Positions 55,919 to 64,000 of a stretch of DNA of 64,000 nucleotides are shown one piece after another. Every line of letters starts with the position of its first letter. Within the stretch, counting starts at the first letter, position 1. Source of the DNA: Deltaproteobacteria bacterium (GTDB lineage: Bacteria; Desulfobacterota_B; Binatia; UBA9968); the NCBI GenBank assembly GCA_005879255.1, contig VBKY01000035.1, positions 1 to 64,000 on the forward strand. The letters are read 5' to 3'. Under the pieces are notes generated by a model that was not told the DNA's origin, made no database searches, and saw only the letters and a list, made by a program, of their open reading frames with translations. The position numbers were made by a program, and so were the translations under genes.

Positions 55919-55948
55919 CTTCAGGGGACGCACGGGCATCCCCTGAAG
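55919..55948 (-). terminator. Stem-loop between pstS and pstC (attenuator or mRNA stabiliser)
   Basis: A perfect 10-bp stem (CTTCAGGGGA with TCCCCTGAAG) and a 10-base loop, without a T run. In this position it probably protects or terminates part of the transcript, giving more PstS than permease. Confidence 0.65.
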
Positions 55949-55961
55949 GTTAGTAGGCAAG

Positions 55962-56951
55962 TTAGTACTTGGCTTCGCGTTTGAGCAGGTCGTCGATTTT
56001 TATACCGACTTCAGGTTCGCCGCCGAACACCGTTCCAACTTTGCCTTTTTTCACATGCTCCAAGGCGACCGTGTAAGCACTTTGCGGCAGCGCTACGTAC
56101 TTTACCTGCTTGACCAAGCTGGGCGCGTTTTTGAGATAAAATTCCACGTACTCTCTGACTTCGGGCCGGCTGTCGAGGCTCTTCTTGCTCACATAGATGA
56201 AGATCGGACGAGAGAGCGGTTGATAGCTGCCGTCTTCGACGGTTTTGGCCGAGGGCAATACCGGGCCTTTGCCGGCGTCGATGGGAGCCGCTTTCAGTTT
56301 CTTCTGGTTCTCGATGTAATAGGCGAAACCGAAGTAGCCCAAGGCATTGCGGTCGTTGGCGATACCCTGAACGAGCACGTTATCGTCTTCGCTGGCGGTA
56401 AAGTCGCCGCGGCTGGATTTGGCCTTGCCGACGATTGCTTCGGTGAAGTAATCAAAAGTTCCGGAATCAGCGCCGGGACCAAAAAGCTTCAAAGGACTGT
56501 TCGGCCATTCGGATCGGACCTGGTTCCAGGTCGTTACTTTTCCTTGAGCCGCCGGTTCCCACATTTTCTTCAGGTCTGGTACGGTTAAAGCCTTCACCCA
56601 ATCATTTTTTGGATTTACCATGACCGTAAGCGCGTCATACGCGATCGGCAGCTCGATGTATTGAACGCTGGATTGCTTACAGGTTTCCATTTCCTGCTTG
56701 AGAATCGGTCGAGACGCGTCGCTAATATCCGTCTCACCGCGGCAGAATTTTTTGAATCCACCACCCGTACCTGCAATACCGACGGTCACTTTAACCGCGC
56801 CTTTCTTGGCCTTTTGAAATTCTTCGGAGACCGCTTCCGTAATGGGAAAGACAGTGCTCGAACCATCAATCTGAATGATCTGTGCCTTTGCTGTCTTCGG
56901 CACTACTCCCAGCAGGACAATGGCGGCCAGTGCTACGAGTGTCTTTTTCAT
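55962..56951 (-). CDS. pstS: Phosphate-binding periplasmic protein PstS
   Basis: The protein has 329 aa. Signal peptide ([20 protein letters not shown]), then the phosphate-binding motifs [30 protein letters not shown] and [21 protein letters not shown] precedes the ATG. First gene of the pstSCAB-phoU-phoB-phoR row. Confidence 0.96.
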   Translation of the reverse strand: MKKTLVALAAIVLLGVVPKTAKAQIIQIDGSSTVFPITEAVSEEFQKAKKGAVKVTVGIAGTGGGFKKFCRGETDISDASRPILKQEMETCKQSSVQYIELPIAYDALTVMVNPKNDWVKALTVPDLKKMWEPAAQGKVTTWNQVRSEWPNSPLKLFGPGADSGTFDYFTEAIVGKAKSSRGDFTASEDDNVLVQGIANDRNALGYFGFAYYIENQKKLKAAPIDAGKGPVLPSAKTVEDGSYQPLSRPIFIYVSKKSLDSRPEVREYVEFYLKNAPSLVKQVKYVALPQSAYTVALEHVKKGKVGTVFGGEPEVGIKIDDLLKREAKY

Positions 56952-57131
56952 GATTTTTCTCCTTTTGTTTTCGTTTAACGATCTATTGTTACAAACATAT
57001 TAAGCGGAGATTAAGGTTCCGTGAATGACGGCACGGACTTCGACAACGGGACTTAGTCTTCCGAAAAATGACCGGCGTCGGCTCCATTTGATAGTTCGGC
57101 GTGACAATGGAGACCAGGCATGACTGTGATG

Positions 57132-57212
57132 TTAACGTGAAGTTAAGATATGATTAACTAAAGCGAATTGCGCAGTTTACGAGAGCGCCAAAACGCTTAA
57201 CACAAATTTAAC
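57132..57212. promoter_or_regulatory. Pho-box-like TTAAC direct repeats at 11-bp period
   Basis: TTAAC, TTAAG and TTAAC start at 57132, 57143 and 57154, exactly 11 bases apart. A second pair TTAAC/TTAAC starts at 57197 and 57208, again 11 apart. Direct repeats with this period are the form of PhoB/PhoP binding sites. They lie between divergent pstS and the thymidylate-kinase-like pair, so they could control both. Confidence 0.65.
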
Positions 57213-57306
57213 AAAACACTTCTGATCAGTCGCTAGCCTTCGACCGGACTTCTCTGCTAGATATACCCGACTGAAACGGAAATAATTGCAAACGGAGTGA
57301 CTGTCC

Positions 57307-58041
57307 ATGGCTGGCGGAATGAAAATGTACGGTAAGCACCGCTTTCCAGGACGCTTGTTTATTGTCGAAGGGATCGACGGCTCCGGCAAAAGCACGCAAC
57401 TTTCACTGCTGCACAAATGGCTGGACTCGGAAGGGTACGTAGTTTACTCGAGCGAGTGGAATTCCTCGCCTTTGGTCCACGATGTCACGAAGCGGGGAAA
57501 AAAGAAAAAAATGCTCACCCCGATGACGTTCAGTTTGATCCATGCGACGGATTTCGCCGATCGCACTGAGCATCACATCATTCCGCCGTTGAAAGCAGGC
57601 GCCGTGGTCTTGGCCGATCGCTATATTTACACCGCCTTCGCCCGGGACGTTGTCAGAGGCGTCAGTCCCAAATGGGTACGGGACCTTTACGCATTCGCGG
57701 TCAAGCCGACCATCGGCTTTTATTTCCGCACGCCGCTCGACGTCGCCATGAAACGAATTTTGGGCGGGCGCGATGCGATCAAGTATTACGAGGCGGGGAT
57801 GGATCTGGATCTGAGCGACGACCTGGAAGAAAGTTTTCGACTCTTTCAAGGTCGAATAATCGATCAGTATGAAGCCATGATCGATGAGTTCGGTTTGGTC
57901 ACGATCGACGCCACCCGCTCCATCGAGGATCAACAAGCCGAGGTGCGCCGCATCGTTTCTGAGGCACTTGGCGGTACCAAAAAAACAAAGGTTAGGAAAT
58001 GGCTCGATTTAACTTCTTTGGCGAAGGGCTCCCGGATATAG
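57307..58041 (+). CDS. Thymidylate-kinase-like P-loop kinase (first of a tandem pair)
   Basis: The protein has 244 aa. Walker A is G22-IDGSGK-S29. The DR motif appears as LADRYIYTAF, as in thymidylate kinases. The lid and the nucleotide-base region differ from housekeeping Tmk, and a KKKK patch is inserted after residue 56. It overlaps the second kinase by 43 bases. One more A in the A7 run at 57979-57985 would give a stop at 57993 just before it, so the last ~18 residues are doubtful. The genomic position suggests a role in phosphate or polyphosphate metabolism rather than dTTP supply. Confidence 0.85.
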   Translation: MAGGMKMYGKHRFPGRLFIVEGIDGSGKSTQLSLLHKWLDSEGYVVYSSEWNSSPLVHDVTKRGKKKKMLTPMTFSLIHATDFADRTEHHIIPPLKAGAVVLADRYIYTAFARDVVRGVSPKWVRDLYAFAVKPTIGFYFRTPLDVAMKRILGGRDAIKYYEAGMDLDLSDDLEESFRLFQGRIIDQYEAMIDEFGLVTIDATRSIEDQQAEVRRIVSEALGGTKKTKVRKWLDLTSLAKGSRI

Positions 58042-58694
58042 ATCTCGATGAGCTGAAGGGAAGGCTGATCGTCCTCGAAGGGACCGACGGCGTCGGCCGT
58101 TCAACGCATATCGGTTTGCTCAAGCAATGGCTCGAGAATCACGGCCATGCGGTCCTCGACACCGGTATGACTCGTTCGGCATTGGCGGGCAAGAGGCTCA
58201 AGCAAGCGAAAGAAGGCCATACGCTGGGCGGCATTACGATGAGCTTATTCTACGCGACGGATTTTGCCGATCGGCTAGAGCAAGAGATTATTCCCGCACT
58301 GCGCGCCGGGTTCATTGTCTTGACCGACCGCTATATCTACTCACTCATGGCGCGGGCGATCGTGCGAGGCTCCGATCCCGACTGGCTCAGCGAAGTTTAC
58401 GGCTTCGCGCTGCGGCCCGATGCGGTCTTTTATCTACGCCTCGGCATCGACGATCTCGTCACGCGGGTCTTACAGAGCACGGGCTTCGACTACTGGGAGT
58501 CGGGCCGAGATCTGCACATGGGCGAGGACATGTATGATAGCTTCGTGCGTTATCAGAAATGGCTACTGGCTGAATTTGACAAGATGGTCGAAACATATGG
58601 ATTCGAAATCGTGGACGCTTCGGGGACAGTCGAAGAGGTCTTTGAAAATTTGCGCGAACGTGTCGACCGAGTGGTCGCCCGCAACGGCTACTAG
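57999..58694 (+). CDS. Thymidylate-kinase-like protein with Walker A Lys changed to Arg
   Basis: The protein has 231 aa. Same fold as the preceding protein (LIVLEGTDGVGRSTHIGLL, LTDRYIYSLMARAIVRG), but the P-loop lysine is R34 (GTDGVGRS). Loss of this lysine usually cripples phosphoryl transfer, so it may be a regulatory or scaffolding partner of the first kinase. AAAGG lies upstream of the ATG. It converges with the CHAD gene, overlapping by 4 bases. Confidence 0.85.
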   Translation: MARFNFFGEGLPDIDLDELKGRLIVLEGTDGVGRSTHIGLLKQWLENHGHAVLDTGMTRSALAGKRLKQAKEGHTLGGITMSLFYATDFADRLEQEIIPALRAGFIVLTDRYIYSLMARAIVRGSDPDWLSEVYGFALRPDAVFYLRLGIDDLVTRVLQSTGFDYWESGRDLHMGEDMYDSFVRYQKWLLAEFDKMVETYGFEIVDASGTVEEVFENLRERVDRVVARNGY

Positions 58695-59620
58695 CCTTTG
58701 ATTGATTCTTCCACGGACTCTTCCTTCAAGGTGAGCTCGGTCCAGTCTTCGGCGAGTTTTTCGGCTCTTGCGATAACATCGTTTACGGTCGCGTGATCGC
58801 GCTGCTTCTCCCGCTCCATTTCTAAAAGAAGCGCGCGACACATACCAGGCTCTTCGGCTAGGACGCCGGGGCGTCCGATGAATTCAGCGATGTACTGGCG
58901 CAGGACGGAGCGGTCATGCCAATCGCCGAGATCATTCTGCAGCGCCTTAAGACCTTCGACCAACGGCTTCACGGAAGATTGGCCCAGCTCCGCGAGCGAC
59001 TCGGCCCGATAGCGGAGCCGTTTGCCGGCGATTCGAAAGGCGTGAATCCGTTGGACCTGAGGATCTTCTTTGGCCGAAACGAGAGCATCTCGCCATTCGG
59101 TGAGCGCGTCCTGCGAGCGCTCCCACAGATGGCCGACGCCGTCGGGCGGTTGATCGATATTTTCAATACGCGCTTGGACGCGAGCGATAAAATCGATGAC
59201 GTCATACCGTCTTAGCTCGGCGCGCCCGTCTTCAATTTCGGTCGCGCGCTTTTGCTCCAGCCAAAGCCTTACCGTGTCCCACGACTGTCGCAACGAGGCG
59301 GTCGTGGCGGCTTCGAGCTTTTTTTGAACCAAGTCGATGCTCGCGTCCAGGTTACGGCAGGTGCCGAACGCGCGCCGGACTTTGCGCAACATGCGCACAA
59401 GTTTTCGACTTGCGCCGGATTTGGATCTTGGCAGCGCTAGACGCAGAGCCTGCTGCAGTCGCCGACTCGCGACGCGTAGGTCATGGATGGTCTCCGGAGT
59501 CTCGCTGACGAGAGCTTTGGCGAATAATGTAACGAATCGCTCCAGCCGTTTTCGGGCTAATTTCGACAGTTTGGTTTTCACTGAGACTCCGTTAATCGAT
59601 TCAGCGGGAAGCGCGTGCAT
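58691..59620 (-). CDS. CHAD domain protein (polyphosphate-binding)
   Basis: The protein has 309 aa, nearly all CHAD. The conserved His/Lys/Arg-rich helices are visible (ETIHDLRVASRRLQQALRL, RRAFGTCRNLDASID, HAFRIAGKRLRYRAESL). CHAD proteins bind polyphosphate granules with this basic groove. The genes sixA, an LMW-phosphatase-like gene and ppx lie upstream on the same strand. Confidence 0.93.
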   Translation of the reverse strand: MHALPAESINGVSVKTKLSKLARKRLERFVTLFAKALVSETPETIHDLRVASRRLQQALRLALPRSKSGASRKLVRMLRKVRRAFGTCRNLDASIDLVQKKLEAATTASLRQSWDTVRLWLEQKRATEIEDGRAELRRYDVIDFIARVQARIENIDQPPDGVGHLWERSQDALTEWRDALVSAKEDPQVQRIHAFRIAGKRLRYRAESLAELGQSSVKPLVEGLKALQNDLGDWHDRSVLRQYIAEFIGRPGVLAEEPGMCRALLLEMEREKQRDHATVNDVIARAEKLAEDWTELTLKEESVEESIKG

Positions 59621-59646
59621 AGAGCAACTCCGTCCCCAGTGGGGTG

Positions 59647-60153
59647 CTAAGCGAGCAAGCGCAGCTGTTTAGGTGTTAGCAGCCAGTGGAGTTTGCCGGG
59701 ACTGCTGGCAGGAAGCGATTCGATCTCGATGCGGCAGAGCGATCCTTTTTTAAGGTCGAGGGCTAGGTTTGCCGGCTGACGCCCGCTGAGCAAATAAGCG
59801 CCGGTATTGCTTAGCAACGGCTCGTGACCGACGAGCAGAACATGCTCGCGATCTTGGTAGCGGGTCAGACCAAACATCAGATGTTCCAATGTGCTCTCGG
59901 GAGCGAGCCCTGAAATCTCTTCGAGCCGCGCTTCGATACCGAGTGTGCTCGCGACGATTTCCGCGGTCTGGCGCGCACGCAACAAAGGGCTGGTTAGGAC
60001 GGAGTCGAAGGGAATGTTCAGGCGGCGAAGGCCTTTTGCCGCTTTGCGCATGCGCCTGACGCCTTTGTTGCTGAGCGGGCGCTCGCCGTCGCGCGCTACT
60101 GACGGATCGTCCGTGGGCAAAGCAATCCCGTGCCGCATGATGTAGAGGTTCAT
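59647..60153 (-). CDS. sixA: Phosphohistidine phosphatase SixA-like protein
   Basis: The protein has 168 aa. Histidine-phosphatase motif LYIMRHGIALP at the start, SPLLRARQTAEIV, and the second catalytic His in LLVGHEPLLS. SixA dephosphorylates phosphohistidine in signalling proteins. Often found next to CHAD and ppx. Confidence 0.92.
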   Translation of the reverse strand: MNLYIMRHGIALPTDDPSVARDGERPLSNKGVRRMRKAAKGLRRLNIPFDSVLTSPLLRARQTAEIVASTLGIEARLEEISGLAPESTLEHLMFGLTRYQDREHVLLVGHEPLLSNTGAYLLSGRQPANLALDLKKGSLCRIEIESLPASSPGKLHWLLTPKQLRLLA

Positions 60154-60186
60154 CCCCCACGCGTTTTATCAAAGCCGCCAAGATAA

Positions 60187-60627
60187 TCAAACGGGATTAC
60201 GCCAGTGGTCTAGAAATAGGGCAAACACTCTCTTGTCGATCGCGTCCCTTTCGTCGCGCAGGGTCGACAGCGCTGGTGAATCGGCGCTCGTCGTTTGACA
60301 AGTGCTCGGAAACGGCCACGACTCGATCTTTACTCGGCCCGGTAAATCGCCGCATTTCTTATGCGCGTCACCAAAACTGACCACCAAATCGATGTCTTGC
60401 ATGGGAACGTCGGAAAGGCCTTTGCTCTTTTGTCCGGTCATGCTGATTCCTAACTCTTTCATGGCCTCGATTACGTGAGGCGGAATAACGCTGGGTTTAA
60501 CTCCGGCACTGAAAATCTTCGTCTTGGGCGGCGCCAGGTGCTTGGCGGTGGCTTCGGCTATCTGGCTAAAGCAAGCGTTGTCCTCACATAGGAATAGAAT
60601 GTTACGTTCGAGATTTTCCCGGCGCAT
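60187..60627 (-). CDS. Low-molecular-weight phosphatase/ArsC-fold protein with altered active site
   Basis: The protein has 146 aa. The fold pattern is that of LMW phosphatases (NILFLCEDNACFSQIAEA, KIFSAGVKPS), but the CX5R loop reads C14-EDNAC-F20, so the catalytic Arg is Phe. The first redox Cys of ArsC is also replaced (VVSFGDAHKKC). It probably binds rather than hydrolyses phospho-ligands. AAGGAGGT precedes the ATG. Confidence 0.85.
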   Translation of the reverse strand: MRRENLERNILFLCEDNACFSQIAEATAKHLAPPKTKIFSAGVKPSVIPPHVIEAMKELGISMTGQKSKGLSDVPMQDIDLVVSFGDAHKKCGDLPGRVKIESWPFPSTCQTTSADSPALSTLRDERDAIDKRVFALFLDHWRNPV

Positions 60628-60646
60628 TACGACCTCCTTGGTGTTG

Positions 60647-62191
60647 TCAGGACCGAGCCAATTTTGCTTTCTTGATTGAAAGACCGACGTTGAAAACTTC
60701 TTCGATGAGTTTACCCTTTCTAGCCGCCCATTCGATTTCTTCGTCGAGGTTGAAGCTCGAAGACGCGGCGATGGTCAAGGTCTTGCTCTTATCGAGAGCG
60801 CAACTTACCGACTCGACCCGCTGTTCACGTTTGAAATCCAAAGCGTCGGCCACCCGAAGGAGCGCGCTCAATTTGCGCACCACGTCTTGGTTAGCGGGGG
60901 AAAGTTGACTGAAACCGAGATGCTTTTGGCTCGGGTGGGCTTTGCGATGATACCTCGCAATATTCGCTACGAGATCCAAATCGAGCTTGTTGAACGATTT
61001 CATGCCGGCGCTCTTAATCAAATAATATGAATGTTTGTGGTGTTTCGGATGAGAGATAAAAAGGCCGATGTCATGCAACATCGCGGCGGCATGGAGAATG
61101 CTCGCATATCTTTCGGGCAATTTATGCGCTGCTTGCAGCTGATAAAACATGTTGAGAGCCAACTGGCTCACATGTTGGGAATGGGCGGCGTCGTTGGAGT
61201 ATTTCTGGCAAACCTGCTCGAGAGATTCCGCGCGATCGGCATCCGCGTGCCACGGGCCGGATTCCGCATACTGCCGTCGGAGCAGATCGACCATGAGCCC
61301 GTCGCGCAGACCTCGTTTAGAGACGAATAAATAATTCAGACCGATCTCCGACATCGCCTGATAGAGCACGAGCCCGCCGGCGATGATAATATCGGCGCGC
61401 TTGGGATCGCCGCTGATCATTTCCACGCGCTCGGCAATGGGACGGCTTATGAGCAAATCTAGGAGCGCTTTCAAACGTTGGCGCCGCAGCACAATCAGTG
61501 ACCCGGGTTTGCCCTCGCCGGCGGTTCGCGTGTCAGTCTCGGCCAACGCGGTAATAGTTCCGCCGCTGCCAAAGGCCATAGTAAATTTCTCTTTTTGAAT
61601 GCGCCGGGCAATTGGCTCGAGACTTTCTCTAACATAGCGCCGCAAATTTTTTATTTGTTTTCGTTGCGGCGGATCCGCCCTCAAATATTCCTCGGTGAGC
61701 CGGACCGCGCCCAAGGGCAAACTAAACAGGCAATATGTGTTAGCACTATCGGCGACGCTCAATTCAACGCTTCCGCCGCCGATGTCGAGAAACAGGCCGA
61801 GCGGCAGGTGGAAACGCAACCCGCTCATGATGCCGAGGCTGATCAATCGCGCCTCGTCTTTCTCAGACAAAACCTCCAGCGGAACGCCGATGGCTTTCGC
61901 GCGTCTGACCAGCCTGCGGCTATCAGAAGCCTCGCGCATCGCGGCGGTACCGACCGCACGCATCGCCTTCACACGGTGGCGATCTGCGGCGGCCTTGAAG
62001 TCGGTGAAAACCTCTAACGCGGCGTCGACGGTGCGGGGATTGAGTTTACCTGTGCGAAAGACGTCCAGACCCAAGCGAACGGGCTCACGCACTTGATCGA
62101 GAATGCGATAGTGTTTTGGGTGATCGACCGCAGCGACTTGCCACCGGATCGCATTGCTGCCGACATCCATGACCGCAAAATGATCCGCCAT
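60647..62191 (-). CDS. ppx: Exopolyphosphatase/guanosine pentaphosphatase (Ppx/GppA) with C-terminal HD domain
   Basis: About 514 aa from ATG 62191; a GTG at 62224 would add 11 residues. The ASKHA ATPase-like core shows FAVMDVGSNAIRWQV, LFLDIGGGSVELSV and AFGSGGTITALAE. The C-terminal half has an HD-type helical domain (AAMLHDIGLFISHPKHHKHS). It degrades polyphosphate and/or pppGpp. Confidence 0.94.
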   Translation of the reverse strand: MADHFAVMDVGSNAIRWQVAAVDHPKHYRILDQVREPVRLGLDVFRTGKLNPRTVDAALEVFTDFKAAADRHRVKAMRAVGTAAMREASDSRRLVRRAKAIGVPLEVLSEKDEARLISLGIMSGLRFHLPLGLFLDIGGGSVELSVADSANTYCLFSLPLGAVRLTEEYLRADPPQRKQIKNLRRYVRESLEPIARRIQKEKFTMAFGSGGTITALAETDTRTAGEGKPGSLIVLRRQRLKALLDLLISRPIAERVEMISGDPKRADIIIAGGLVLYQAMSEIGLNYLFVSKRGLRDGLMVDLLRRQYAESGPWHADADRAESLEQVCQKYSNDAAHSQHVSQLALNMFYQLQAAHKLPERYASILHAAAMLHDIGLFISHPKHHKHSYYLIKSAGMKSFNKLDLDLVANIARYHRKAHPSQKHLGFSQLSPANQDVVRKLSALLRVADALDFKREQRVESVSCALDKSKTLTIAASSSFNLDEEIEWAARKGKLIEEVFNVGLSIKKAKLARS

Positions 62192-62654
62192 TATAATCGT
62201 TTCATAGCATACGAAGCCGAGCACTTGGCCAGAGCTTCGTTACAATTCAATTAAATTTGGATGAAATCTATGTTAATGAGTATCGCGTCAGAAGCCAAGC
62301 TCAAAATTGCGCCGAAGCGATTTTTCGCTGGACCCAAGTTCACCCGCACGTAGAGCGCGGCAATTCACCTGCTTTGGTTTGCCTCGACGGGAAAATTCCA
62401 TGAAGGGAAAAAGTCGATTGGCGAATTATTATAACATTCGCTGATGATTTACTGCATGCGTTCCGGGAAAAATTGGCGCCGCTCTTGACGGCGGCAATCA
62501 GCGGCCGGGTAGTGGTTCATTTTCAATCCACCACCATGACTCTTAGAATCGAGAAAGATTCCTCGCTTTGCTCGGAATGACAACTACATAGCCCATGTGT
62601 CATCTCGAACAAAGTGAGAGATCTTTCCCAAACTTAACCACTACCAGCGGCCGA
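62192..62654. other. Intergenic region with palindromic repeat
   Basis: Apart from the inverted repeat at 62553-62627 I see no gene. The promoter of ppx should lie near 62200-62280. Confidence 0.45.
62553..62627. repeat. Imperfect palindromic intergenic repeat (REP/MITE-like)
   Basis: Two 30-base arms (62553-62582 and 62598-62627) match as inverted repeats at 24 of 30 positions with a 15-base loop. The core CTCGCTTTGCTCGGAATGAC is of the type dispersed in many bacterial genomes. A related half-copy is at 19777-19807. Confidence 0.75.
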
Positions 62655-63020
62655 CTAGCGTTGGCGTCGGCTCGCTGCAAATAGCGGCAAGACGTTGTTG
62701 TTTTGAGGCGGTGCTTTGACCAGGCGCGGTGCCTTTGGTTCGGATATCGACTCCAACGCCCCGATTGCTTGTGACAATCGTTCGGCCAGTAGCGTCGCAT
62801 CGTCGACCGCCCGTTCGAGCGTTTGCAAGTCGTTTGTAATAGCTGGCCCGACGTGACCTGGCACCGCGCCACGGAGTTTGAAACTGCATAGATTGATGAC
62901 GCTCAGTTGATTGAAGAGATTATGGACGATCTGATGAATTTCTGCCGGCACTTGCTTGATCGCACGTTTCTTGCGAAATCCGGCAGTGCTCTGCGAACTC
63001 GCGCCCGAGAACTTTTTCAT
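62655..63020 (-). CDS. Short helical protein resembling a histidine kinase DHp segment
   Basis: The protein has 121 aa. The central EIHQIVHNLFNQLSVINLCS resembles the dimerisation and phosphoacceptor helix of some kinases (H-x2-NN-L-x2-I), followed by a second helix (LERAVDDATLLAERLSQ). No ATP-binding domain is present. AGGAGT lies before the ATG. It could be a His-phosphotransfer-like or kinase-binding protein; tentative. Confidence 0.55.
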   Translation of the reverse strand: MKKFSGASSQSTAGFRKKRAIKQVPAEIHQIVHNLFNQLSVINLCSFKLRGAVPGHVGPAITNDLQTLERAVDDATLLAERLSQAIGALESISEPKAPRLVKAPPQNNNVLPLFAASRRQR

Positions 63021-63043
63021 ACAAATATACTCCTGGAATTCAT

Positions 63044-63586
63044 TTAAACACTAGCTACTCTTTGACGTGCCCCCCCGAATAGTAGAGGCAGTAACTTGCC
63101 GCGCCACGGATTTGACGGCTGCGGCGCCGTAATCGACAGCACGGGACATGGGCTTAACCGGGTGACCCGGTCGGTAATGCCACCGTTCAAAAAATGTCTG
63201 AGCCCGCGATGCCGGCGCGGCGCCATGATGATCAAGTCCGTGTTTTCCTCTTCCGCTACAGCGACGATTTGTTTTGCCACCGATCCCAGTACGACGCGCC
63301 TGGTTACCATGGGTACCCTTCTTAACTGCTGAAGCTGCCGCTCCAAGAACCGCGTCAGATCCAGACTCGCTTGGGCCAATACGCGATCGATGGGCCAAGG
63401 CTTGCTGTTTAGTTCGATGAATGCGAGATCTTCGGAATAAAGCTCCCATGCGTTGAGATCGTTGGCCACGTGCAAAATCACCATAGCAGCCTGATCTTCC
63501 GCTGCGAGCCCACAACCATAGTGTAACGCGCGAAGCGATTTTTCGGATAGATCGGTGGGCACTAAGATTTTATTTAACCGTTTCAT
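63044..63586 (-). CDS. Universal stress protein (UspA family)
   Basis: The protein has 180 aa. Starts KILVPTDLSEKSLRALHYG; the ATP-binding pattern is partly kept (VLGSVAKQIVAVAEEENTDL, APRRHRG, GGITDRVTRLSPCPVL). GGAGG is upstream of the ATG. A C-terminal tail of about 25 residues follows the usual end. Confidence 0.92.
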   Translation of the reverse strand: MKRLNKILVPTDLSEKSLRALHYGCGLAAEDQAAMVILHVANDLNAWELYSEDLAFIELNSKPWPIDRVLAQASLDLTRFLERQLQQLRRVPMVTRRVVLGSVAKQIVAVAEEENTDLIIMAPRRHRGLRHFLNGGITDRVTRLSPCPVLSITAPQPSNPWRGKLLPLLFGGARQRVASV

Positions 63587-63665
63587 AAGGCCTCCTCGTC
63601 ATTGTTTTTGGAGGCATTATAAAATCTCGTTATTAGCGCAGCGTGACGGCAACGTGATTTATTCG

Positions 63666-64000
63666 TTACGGCCGTGCTGGGTCGATTTGCGGTGTATTTT
63701 CCAGCAGACACGGGACCGGGGAATCATCGACGATCGGGAGTAATAGATCGCATCTGAGTCGATGTCTCGTCGATTCCAGGCAAAAGACCATTTTGAGTTT
63801 CGGCGCATCGATGGCGCCGAAGATTCCCAAGCGCGCGTCGGCTCCACCCATGCCGACCCATTCTTCGCAGCGATAACCGACTTCCGAAAAGAGATCTTCG
63901 ATGAGCGGCTCGGCAATGCGAAGACCCCTCCCGGAGACTCTAATTTGAACCCAGTAGGACGGTTGAACACCGACGAAGGCGGTCAGATCTTTCAACAGCA
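63666..64000 (-). CDS. C-terminal part of an unidentified protein (cut by window edge)
   Basis: The frame is open from the right edge to 63666, about 111 residues (KDLTAFVGVQPSYWVQIRVS, EEWVGMGGADARLGIFGAID). Coding-like composition favours this frame over the overlapping one ending at 63659. No family recognised. Confidence 0.5.
   Translation of the reverse strand, partial: LLKDLTAFVGVQPSYWVQIRVSGRGLRIAEPLIEDLFSEVGYRCEEWVGMGGADARLGIFGAIDAPKLKMVFCLESTRHRLRCDLLLPIVDDSPVPCLLENTPQIDPARP

Overview
This is chromosomal DNA from a Gram-negative bacterium of moderate GC content. The evidence is lipoprotein and Sec signal peptides, SPOR and LysM envelope domains, a PEP-CTERM protein, a sigma-54 activator with a sigma-54 type promoter, GatCAB, and a Pst/Pho system. 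The abundance of periplasmic substrate-binding proteins and the sigma-54/DUF4388 genes suggest an uncultured deltaproteobacterial-type or Binatota-like lineage. No marker here fixes the taxon, so this is an inference.

Layout. (1) 0.2-11.3 kb: an envelope and signalling block on the minus strand. A promoter at 8854-8881 drives an AAA+ ATPase, a sigma-54 activator and an aspartyl protease. A sigma-54 type promoter at 5076-5090 then drives a membrane coiled-coil protein, a small coiled-coil protein, a DUF4388 protein, a HAMP sensor without output domain, and a substrate-binding protein fused to LysM. A giant-linker SPOR lipoprotein diverges from it. (2) 11.4-19.7 kb: housekeeping genes gatCBA, rnhB, yraN, serS, tRNA-Ser(TGA) and a beta-CASP nuclease. 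(3) 20.0-24.1 kb: a ferric-type ABC transporter whose permease start is frameshifted. (4) 24.3-27.4 kb: tRNA-Ser(GCT), tRNA-Arg(ACG), a degenerate receiver, a kinase-BON fusion, tadA and tRNA-Ser(CGA).

(5) 27.34-43.61 kb: an integrated element of about 16.2 kb, bounded by a perfect 61-bp direct repeat of the 3' half of tRNA-Ser(CGA). It carries a frameshifted tyrosine integrase, XRE and excisionase-like regulators, HigBA, a secreted propeller/FN3 protein, a PEP-CTERM protein, a Ku remnant, and a block of tiny overlapping genes coding for helical proteins with a shared C-terminal pattern. No capsid, terminase or conjugation genes are recognisable.

(6) 44.5-47.7 kb: tRNA-Ser(GGA), SRP RNA, dnaX, ybaB and recR. 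(7) 47.7-62.2 kb: a phosphate island with Pit and its DUF47 partner, a PhoR kinase fused to an arsenate reductase, PhoB, PhoU and PstBACS. Across a region with TTAAC direct repeats at 11-bp period lie two tandem thymidylate-kinase-like genes, the second with a changed Walker A lysine. CHAD, SixA, a degenerate low-molecular-weight phosphatase and Ppx/GppA follow. (8) 62.2-64.0 kb: a palindromic repeat, a short histidine-kinase-like helical protein, UspA and a truncated gene.

Quality warning: many frame breaks sit in short homopolymers, in both core genes (permease, Pit) and element genes. Sequencing or assembly indels are therefore a serious alternative to real gene decay. The strongest candidates for undescribed biology are the PhoR-ArsC fusion with its phosphate/polyphosphate island, the sigma-54 controlled envelope block, and the small-protein cluster of the integrated element.
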